A stretch of DNA of 7,647 nt from Minisyncoccota bacterium (GTDB taxonomy: Bacteria; Patescibacteria; Paceibacteria; UBA9973): positions 1 through 7,647 of the forward strand of contig JAQVGE010000042.1 in the NCBI GenBank assembly GCA_028696935.1, written 5' to 3'. Position 1 is the first letter of the stretch, and every line of letters begins with the position of its first letter. The notes below the pieces were generated by a model, which was not told where the DNA came from, did no database searches, and saw only the letters and a program-made list of their open reading frames with translations. The position numbers and the translations under genes were made by a program. Below are positions 1 through 4,544 of the stretch, piece after piece.

Positions 1-527
1 CATCATCCTTTCAAGCCATAATTCGGTTTGCAGTTGAATCTGCAATGCGCCGTAGTGAAATTGCCTCCCTAGTCTGGGAGCATATCGATTTAGCGCAGAG
101 GACGGCATATTTGCCCAAAACTAAGAACGGTGAAGAACGGACAGTGCCATTATCGCCTACTGCATTAGAAATTTTAGAGCAAGCCAAACTCGGTCGAACA
201 GGAAACTCTGTTTTTTCGATGGGTGCAGATGCAATTACCCAAGCCATGGAGCGGGCTAGGAAAAAAGCTGGAATTGAAAATTTGCATTTTCACGACTTGC
301 GACATGAGGCAATAAGCAGGCTTTTTGAAGAGACTGATCTTGATGTTATGGAAATCAAATCGATATCTGGGCATCGCTCTCTTCAAATGCTAGCCAGATA
401 TAGCCACCTACGAGCGCATCATTTAGCTGATCGTCTTGCGGGTGCAAAGCGTGGTGAACGAGTATCTCCAACAAAAGAATTGACAGCACCAGTTAAGACG
501 CTTGGCCGTCCACGAAAAGGGGAGTAG
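1..527 (+). CDS. Tyrosine recombinase (phage/island integrase), C-terminal catalytic domain; 5' end outside the window
   Basis: The reading frame is open from base 3 to the TAG at 525-527, so the gene enters from the left and only its catalytic domain is present. Counting from the Met at 45, all the tyrosine-recombinase catalytic residues can be seen: Arg2 in MRRSEIASL, the beta-hairpin Lys27 in KTKNGEERTVPLS, His83 and Arg86 in HDLRH, His110 in SGHRS and the nucleophile Tyr119 in ARYSHL. The His110-Tyr119 spacing of nine is typical of the family. It should cut and rejoin DNA through a 3'-phosphotyrosine link to integrate or excise an element. The Met at 45 lies inside the conserved box I region, so it is not the true start. 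The tail after Tyr119 is basic and probably helical. The gene converges on the TraM-like gene 54 bp away. An intact, active enzyme is likely, but its attachment site cannot be seen here. Confidence 0.93.
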   Translation, partial: SSFQAIIRFAVESAMRRSEIASLVWEHIDLAQRTAYLPKTKNGEERTVPLSPTALEILEQAKLGRTGNSVFSMGADAITQAMERARKKAGIENLHFHDLRHEAISRLFEETDLDVMEIKSISGHRSLQMLARYSHLRAHHLADRLAGAKRGERVSPTKELTAPVKTLGRPRKGE

Positions 528-581
528 GCCATCTTCTAATATATCTATGCGGAAAGCATCAAATAAAACTCTAACTTTGAA

Positions 582-1079
582 TTATTCTAGGAAGAATCCC
601 TTGCCACCTTCGGTAAAACAAGCCAAGCGTTTTGAATCCCCCACATTCTGAACTGTTCCACCATCTTTAAGACAGGCACGAATGCCTTTCATCGCTATAG
701 AGTCTGTTTTGTGAGCAAAAAATTGCTGGCTTCCCATGTACCCCCCTGCACAGGAGAAAATTGATACCAACACTAACACACAAGCCACGCCCCAAATTAT
801 TAATTTTTTGGACAGAGTCCTTAGCTTGGTAATTCCAGACAACACTTTGATATCAAAAACTTTGTTTACTTTTTCTGGAGCTGTAAGGATTTCATCCTTC
901 AGACCACTTACCGCTTTAAAATGGCTCTGCAAGAGGACAAGGAGAATGAATAAGGTGTCCTTGTCATTAATTCCGATTGCAGCAGCCATTTCTTGCAGCT
1001 TTTGAACGTCTTCGTCCTCCAACTGTGCTCCATATAATACTGAACAAGCCCTGATTTGGTCTGTAAGTTCTTTACGCAT
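582..1079 (-). CDS. traM: TraM/MobE-like mobilisation accessory protein, single-pass membrane protein
   Basis: This 165-residue protein is the last of three genes in the leftward operon. The first 90 residues are helical and charged. One strong transmembrane segment covers about residues 93-115 and follows the basic KLRTLSKK stretch. By the positive-inside rule the N-terminus is then cytoplasmic and the last 50 residues are periplasmic. That tail carries two cysteines (136 and 154) that could form a disulfide. Its ATG overlaps the end of the ATPase gene by 8 bp, and a GAGAGG Shine-Dalgarno sequence lies 8 nt upstream inside that gene, so the two are translationally coupled. I assign TraM (RP4) / MobE (pTF-FC2) mainly from gene order: oriT, TraK, TraL, TraM. 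Similarity at residue level is not obvious by eye. The biochemical role of this family is poorly defined. It could also be an unrelated inner-membrane accessory protein. Confidence 0.6.
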   Translation of the reverse strand: MRKELTDQIRACSVLYGAQLEDEDVQKLQEMAAAIGINDKDTLFILLVLLQSHFKAVSGLKDEILTAPEKVNKVFDIKVLSGITKLRTLSKKLIIWGVACVLVLVSIFSCAGGYMGSQQFFAHKTDSIAMKGIRACLKDGGTVQNVGDSKRLACFTEGGKGFFLE

Positions 1080-1761
1080 CTAAAAAACCTCTCAGGAAGT
1101 CATGAACCTTCTTTCTCCAAGCATCGAGAAAAATTTTGTCACCAAACGACAAAATATTTGAAGCATCCGCAAAGCTCTTCCGAGCCAATTTTATTTTTTG
1201 CCGTACATGGGACGCAAGTACGGGGAGGTAGAAACTAACACCATCAGTAGATTCAATATTTGCCTTTAGTTGAGAAGGATTATACACACAAAATATTTCA
1301 TCATCGCCAAAATAGCCATTTTTTACGATTGCTATGCGGTGATTGTTGAGGCAAGTAGTTTCTTTGTAATATTTATCTAGCATATTTAATGAATCTTTCT
1401 CATCATTAAGCATAAAAAATGAGATTAATCTTCTGTTAAGTATCTCTGATGCCAATTTAATATGCTTGATGTTCTGAATAAATGCTTTATCAGCACCTGC
1501 CGCACAGTTTACAACAATGTGCTTATCGTTATTCTCCTCGCATATGGAAAACAGCCGTGACCATCCTTCATCTAAAAAAAGATTACATGTTTCTGTTTTA
1601 TATATATCGTTAAACGTCTTGTAGATATCAGGGATGGATGAGTCAGAATCAATGATAACAATATCATCACTTTTAGTTGCCAGATAATCCACGACAGCCG
1701 CAGTCATAAATGACTTTCCAATCCCGCCTTTAAAGCCAGTGCAAAAAATCAAATCTTTCAT
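1072..1761 (-). CDS. traL: TraL/MobD-like ATPase with deviant Walker A motif (ParA/MinD-type P-loop)
   Basis: With the ATG at 1759-1761 the product has 229 residues. A deviant Walker A motif, KGGIGKS, sits at residues 11-17, with the signature Lys11 and the catalytic Lys16. The hydrophobic strand IVIIDSD follows at 34-40, in the place of the A'/switch motif, and HIVVNCAAGAD at 81-91 looks like the Walker B strand. This is the ParA/MinD/TraL fold, which binds ATP and usually dimerises. A TTG at 1773 would add four residues, but it overlaps the TraK-like stop codon. The ATG has GAGG six bases upstream and keeps the nucleotide-binding strand at the extreme N-terminus, as is usual. In RP4 and pTF-FC2 the protein at this operon position is TraL or MobD, an accessory factor for transfer. 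A plasmid-partition ParA is the alternative, but no ParB gene or parS-like repeat is next to it. Confidence 0.8.
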   Translation of the reverse strand: MKDLIFCTGFKGGIGKSFMTAAVVDYLATKSDDIVIIDSDSSIPDIYKTFNDIYKTETCNLFLDEGWSRLFSICEENNDKHIVVNCAAGADKAFIQNIKHIKLASEILNRRLISFFMLNDEKDSLNMLDKYYKETTCLNNHRIAIVKNGYFGDDEIFCVYNPSQLKANIESTDGVSFYLPVLASHVRQKIKLARKSFADASNILSFGDKIFLDAWRKKVHDFLRGFLDA

Positions 1762-1769
1762 AGCCCACC

Positions 1770-2243
1770 TCAATAAGCTTCCTTGTCTGGTTCAACTTCA
1801 AACTTCGCCTTTTCAAATTTTTCTCTTTTTGTTGACTCCTTTTTTGTCACAGAGTCAGCGTCTCTGTGACTGTCTGTTGGCAAGCTGTTGACAGTCCCAA
1901 CCACGATTCTGGACTCAATTTGCCTGGTTTCCGCTGTTGCAGGTTGGTGATCTTGTACCGCTTTCGTTGTCGCACTATTGACATGCATCACGTCTCCTTG
2001 TTGCCACTGCCCCACAATCTTCCTCAACGTTTCGTGGGAAAGGTTTAGTCCCTTCTTTGAAAGATAATTGACAATATCACGGAAGCTATTTCCGTTGGCA
2101 ATTGCCGCGAGAACGACATCTTTTTTGTCCTCAATTATCTCCCGAATTGACAGTTTCTTGGATGGCGTTAGCTTCAATAGCCCATCAAAAATTGCCGAAA
2201 TCTTTTCTTCCGATAGTTGTCTATTGTGCTGTGTTTTTGGCAT
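1770..2243 (-). CDS. traK: TraK/MobC-like oriT-binding protein
   Basis: This 157-residue protein is the first gene of the leftward operon and starts 114 bp from the large oriT inverted repeat. Residues 42-78 form a helix-turn-helix-like unit of the pattern seen in TraK/MobC-type and similar plasmid DNA-binding proteins (AIANGNSFRDIVNYL, a turn, then LSHETLRKIVGQW). Residues 85-157 are low-complexity, polar and charged, and are probably disordered. The start is well supported: AAGGAG lies six bases upstream of the ATG. In RP4, TraK binds and bends the DNA beside nic on its own side of oriT, and this gene has the matching position and direction. The TTGAC boxes between it and the inverted repeat are the natural candidate sites. 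The assignment rests on context plus the HTH pattern, because sequence conservation in this family is low. Confidence 0.7.
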   Translation of the reverse strand: MPKTQHNRQLSEEKISAIFDGLLKLTPSKKLSIREIIEDKKDVVLAAIANGNSFRDIVNYLSKKGLNLSHETLRKIVGQWQQGDVMHVNSATTKAVQDHQPATAETRQIESRIVVGTVNSLPTDSHRDADSVTKKESTKREKFEKAKFEVEPDKEAY

Positions 2244-2285
2244 GTTATGCTCCTTAGATTTGACACTACACCAACAAGTATTTGT

Positions 2286-2300
2286 TTGTCAATTTGACAA
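2286..2300. promoter_or_regulatory. Palindromic TTGTCAA/TTGACAA operator-like site in the oriT region
   Basis: TTGTCAATTTGACAA is a perfect 7-bp inverted repeat with a one-base centre. Its core TTGAC recurs in direct orientation at 2260-2264, 2337-2341 and 2348-2352. It lies upstream of both divergent operons, so it could be an operator or a TraK/TraJ-type binding site. The same bases also give -35-like TTGACA hexamers on both strands. On the minus strand a weak promoter, TTGCAT, 17 nt, AATACT, can be drawn across this region for the TraK-like gene. On the plus strand TTGACA (2294-2299) is followed 16-17 nt later only by the poor -10 candidates TAAATA or AAATAT. The promoters are therefore only tentative. 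Confidence 0.4.
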
Positions 2301-2356
2301 TGCAAGCTTTTTGATTAAATATCAGATTGTAAATAGTTGACACCTATTTGACGATT

Positions 2357-2413
2357 AGCAAGGTGGGCCGTGGGAGTACACGCTCCGCGCTACTCCTCAC
2401 GGCCAACCTTGCT
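2357..2413. repeat. Long imperfect inverted repeat of the oriT core
   Basis: The left arm at 2357-2378 begins AGCAAGGT and ends GGAGTA. The right arm at 2391-2413 begins TACTCC and ends ACCTTGCT. The arms pair along their full length apart from one mismatch (the middle G of GGTGGGCC against GGTTGGCC in the complement of the right arm) and one bulged base. The loop is the 12-nt CACGCTCCGCGC. MOBP origins carry such a repeat next to nic, where it is bound by the TraJ-type protein and used to end transfer. It would also form a strong hairpin in the leader of the rightward mRNA. Confidence 0.85.
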
Positions 2414-2465
2414 GTGGGCGCTACGCTCCCCCAGACCCCCTTGTAAATGCGGAGAGGCAAAATAC

Positions 2466-2810
2466 ATGAAAAGCAAAACACTGCGGCGGCAGACTGAACG
2501 TCTGCAAATACGAGTGACGCCCGCCACCAAAGAGCGGCTCCTGGCTATCTGCACGGCCACCGGGAAAAGTCAGGCCGAGCTCATTCGCCAGTGGGCTGAT
2601 GGCCGCAAGGTCGTTTCCAAATCTGACGCGAAGGTTTTGGCAGAACTTCGCCGCCAGGGCGGGTTGATTAAGTCTGTGTTGATTGATCTCCGCAAGAGAG
2701 AATGCCTGACAGATCAACTTCATGATCTACTTGAAGATGCACTTCACGCCATAGGACAGGCAACAGAACAAATCATACAAGGAGACGATCATGATTTTAC
2801 GCCTGATTAA
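2466..2810 (+). CDS. traJ: TraJ/MobB-like relaxosome protein with ribbon-helix-helix fold
   Basis: This 114-residue protein is the first gene of the rightward operon. Residues 7-50 show the ribbon-helix-helix pattern: a short strand (RLQIRVT), a helix (PATKERLLAICTATG) and a second helix (SQAELIRQWADGRKV). A helical segment with LRRQGGLIKSVLIDLRK follows. This R/L-x-x-GGLIK element is typical of the MobC/TraJ/NikA relaxosome family. The protein should bind the oriT inverted repeat just upstream and recruit the relaxase. I chose the ATG at 2466 because it has an AGAGG Shine-Dalgarno sequence eight bases upstream. The frame stays open to a GTG at 2370, but that start would lie inside the oriT repeat and add a 32-residue extension unlike this family. 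The gene overlaps the relaxase start by 20 bp, so the two are probably coupled. Confidence 0.82.
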   Translation: MKSKTLRRQTERLQIRVTPATKERLLAICTATGKSQAELIRQWADGRKVVSKSDAKVLAELRRQGGLIKSVLIDLRKRECLTDQLHDLLEDALHAIGQATEQIIQGDDHDFTPD

Positions 2811-3933
2811 GAAAAGTAACTCTGGGCAATCGGAAAGGAGTTATGCCCGTGCAGTAATGGAATATATCGCGACACCGGAAGCGGCGGTGATGGATGAATC
2901 CGGTCATAAGAAGGGCATTGTGGAGAAATGTACACACTATGCTGTGTACGGCTGTACACCGGGGCTCAGCCTTCGCTATCAAGCTAAAGAATTTGGTATG
3001 ATCGCGGAATCGGCAGATTGTCGAGCACAGCATGTTTTACGTCACTATGTCCTGTCATGGCCGTCAGGTGAGCATCCAACACCAAAGCAAGCAGAAGATG
3101 CTGCCAAAATATTTCTGGATGGGTTGGGGTATGACACTGAATCGGCAATGTGGATGGTCGGTCTCCACGTCAACACAGAACATCACCATATCCACATTTT
3201 TGCCAATCGGCAGAATCCAGACACGGGCAACCTTGTTAAAGAAGGGAACGGTTGGTGGGTCAAGGAAGGACAGCGGATGATTTCAAAAATTGAATATGAA
3301 CAAGGATGGAGAACTGACCCAAGGGCCATATACAGATGGAATCCAGTCACACAAGTTGCTGACAAAATGCGTAAGGCAAGGGGAAAGTTTGACTATGTCA
3401 CGGCAATCCCCCGTGGGTTTGAGCTTCGGACAGGTAAAATGTCCGAAGAACGACTTATCAAGCAAACCGCAAAACAAGTTTTCAAAGAACTTTCTGCCAT
3501 TCCAGAAAGTCAACGAAATTGGGCGCAAACACACCGCATCTTTGCCACGTGTGGTTTAGAATACATCAAGAATGAAAAAGGCGTGGTTCTCTCTCTAGAT
3601 GGCATTCACAACTATTCAGCAAGCAAAATAGCTGACGAAATGTGTTTGGGTAATATGGAGCAGCTTATCGGCAGCACATACAGGAAGCCCCGCAAGAGAG
3701 AAGAAGCCGAACTTGAGCAGATGAGAGCAGAGCGCAGAAAAAGCTTAGACGCACAGGCGCACCCATTACCCCCGTCTTTAATGTCGTCAAAGCACAAGTC
3801 GGCCTACATGACTGAGTACGGATTAGCCCGCGAAAAATGGCGGCTTCAGGAACAACGTCTCAAACATCTAGAATCAACTGCTCGCATGCAGCGTAACCAG
3901 AACCATTCTATCCGATTTAACCCTAATAAATAA
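2791..3933 (+). CDS. traI: MOBP-type relaxase (TraI/MobA family), compact form without primase or helicase domain
   Basis: This 380-residue protein should cut one oriT strand and stay attached to its 5' end through a tyrosine. The three RP4 TraI motifs are visible. Motif I is RSYARAVMEYI, whose Tyr25 aligns with catalytic Tyr22 of RP4 TraI. Motif II is the VLSWPSGEHPTPKQAED region at residues 87-103. Motif III is the metal-binding block at 126-140 with His126, His133 and His135 (HHHIHIFANR). The relaxase domain covers about residues 1-190. Residues 195-300 may form an accessory DNA-binding domain, and 300-370 are highly charged and probably coiled. At 380 residues it is about half the length of RP4 TraI (732), with no primase or helicase tail. 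AAGGAG lies six bases upstream of the ATG, inside the preceding gene. All catalytic residues are intact, so it is likely functional. Confidence 0.93.
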   Translation: MILRLIKKSNSGQSERSYARAVMEYIATPEAAVMDESGHKKGIVEKCTHYAVYGCTPGLSLRYQAKEFGMIAESADCRAQHVLRHYVLSWPSGEHPTPKQAEDAAKIFLDGLGYDTESAMWMVGLHVNTEHHHIHIFANRQNPDTGNLVKEGNGWWVKEGQRMISKIEYEQGWRTDPRAIYRWNPVTQVADKMRKARGKFDYVTAIPRGFELRTGKMSEERLIKQTAKQVFKELSAIPESQRNWAQTHRIFATCGLEYIKNEKGVVLSLDGIHNYSASKIADEMCLGNMEQLIGSTYRKPRKREEAELEQMRAERRKSLDAQAHPLPPSLMSSKHKSAYMTEYGLAREKWRLQEQRLKHLESTARMQRNQNHSIRFNPNK

Positions 3934-3943
3934 TGGTATTTTT

Positions 3944-4501
3944 ATGAGAAATGAAAATGAAATCAATGATGAGACCAAATCAGCTCTCGAAATTTCGCTT
4001 TGTGCGCTTTTACTGGAAAGCTCAAGAAGGTACTCCGTCTTGGCTGATGCAGTTTTTAGCTACAGCGTTGAGCAAAGCCATTTTGCTAATAAGATTTCAG
4101 GACAGAGAATGACATTGGCGAAAATTGTTATTCAGAAAATGACGGATTTTGTGATTGCCCTAAAAGGGGAAGCACTAGAAACATACCAATGCACCGGACA
4201 AATAGATAACACTCTTGATCTGTGGGAGGACTGTTTGTCTTTGGACGTAGTCACTCAGGAAATTCTTGAAGATGAGGACGATAGTTGGAAGGCAGTTGTT
4301 CAGGGATTTCAAAATACAGCCCAGATGGGCAAAGAATTCGCGAAAGAAATAACGGAAGGAAAGGGGGAGGCAGAAGCATGGCAATGCCAGAACTGCGGAG
4401 CAGTAAGATTAACAACTGGACAACCAGAACTTTGCTCGATATGTGACGCTCCAAATAATTGGATGAGGCCTGTAGAGTTAAACGAAGCCGATGAAACGTA
4501 A
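3944..4501 (+). CDS. Unrecognised helical protein with C-terminal rubredoxin/rubrerythrin-like Cys4 domain
   Basis: I do not recognise this 185-residue protein as a named family. Residues 1-140 look almost entirely helical. Residues 146-174 form a rubredoxin-like knuckle, WQCQNCGAV to ELCSICDAP, with Cys148, Cys151, Cys164 and Cys167. The C-x2-C, 12 residues, C-x2-C spacing and the closing CDAPNNW resemble the C-terminal iron-binding domain of rubrerythrins. The helical part has one ExxH pair (Glu43 and His46), but I cannot find the second ExxH a ferritin-like diiron site would need, so it is probably not a working rubrerythrin. The site could bind Fe or Zn and serve in redox sensing or only in folding. 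The gene starts 10 bp after the relaxase stop with no Shine-Dalgarno sequence, and a stop/start overlap suggests reinitiation. It appears to be the last gene of the mobilisation operon. Confidence 0.75.
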   Translation: MRNENEINDETKSALEISLCALLLESSRRYSVLADAVFSYSVEQSHFANKISGQRMTLAKIVIQKMTDFVIALKGEALETYQCTGQIDNTLDLWEDCLSLDVVTQEILEDEDDSWKAVVQGFQNTAQMGKEFAKEITEGKGEAEAWQCQNCGAVRLTTGQPELCSICDAPNNWMRPVELNEADET

Positions 4502-4524
4502 GCTACCAATTTAGAAGCCTTACG
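4497..4524. terminator. Weak inverted repeat between convergent genes, possible terminator
   Basis: CGTAAGCT (4497-4504) pairs with AGCCTTACG (4516-4524) with one bulged C and an 11-nt loop. It begins at the stop codon of the rubredoxin-domain gene and lies in the only gap (43 bp) before the end of the convergent restriction-modification gene. There is no clear T tract on either side, so intrinsic termination is uncertain. Confidence 0.25.
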
Positions 4525-4544
4525 ATTAAAAATATATCTCAAGC

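Larger units (their letters stand above)
2244..2465. other. oriT: Probable origin of transfer (oriT) between divergent mobilisation operons
   Basis: This 222-bp non-coding stretch separates the TraK-L-M-like genes (left) from the TraJ-I-like genes (right), which is where oriT lies in RP4 and pTF-FC2. It has an AT-rich left half with TTGAC boxes and a palindrome, and a GC-rich right half with a long inverted repeat followed by a C-rich stretch (2428-2440). In RP4 the nicked strand reads traJ, inverted repeat, nic, traK. By analogy the nick should be on the minus strand just left of 2357. Reading that way, the bases after the repeat are AATCGTCAAATAGGTGTC. I see no clear copy of the IncP nic consensus YATCCTGY there, so the exact nick site is not assigned. 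It must also hold the divergent promoters. Confidence 0.75.

Noticed and set aside
547..559. ATGC-GGAAA-GCAT hairpin between the recombinase and TraM-like genes as a terminator
   Set aside because: The four-base stem is too weak and has no T tract on either side.
1846..1870. Perfect hairpin in the TraK-like gene as an intrinsic terminator
   Set aside because: On the coding (minus) strand it is followed by A residues, not T residues, and on the plus strand by TGTCTG. It is also well inside a coding region.
2428..2440. C-rich tract (two C5 runs) as a G-quadruplex site
   Set aside because: Only two long runs are present on the minus strand; the four needed are not within reach.
2370..2465. GTG-initiated N-terminal extension of the TraJ-like protein
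   Set aside because: It would be encoded by the oriT inverted repeat and C-rich flank. The ATG at 2466 has a good Shine-Dalgarno sequence and matches the usual N-terminus of ribbon-helix-helix relaxosome proteins.
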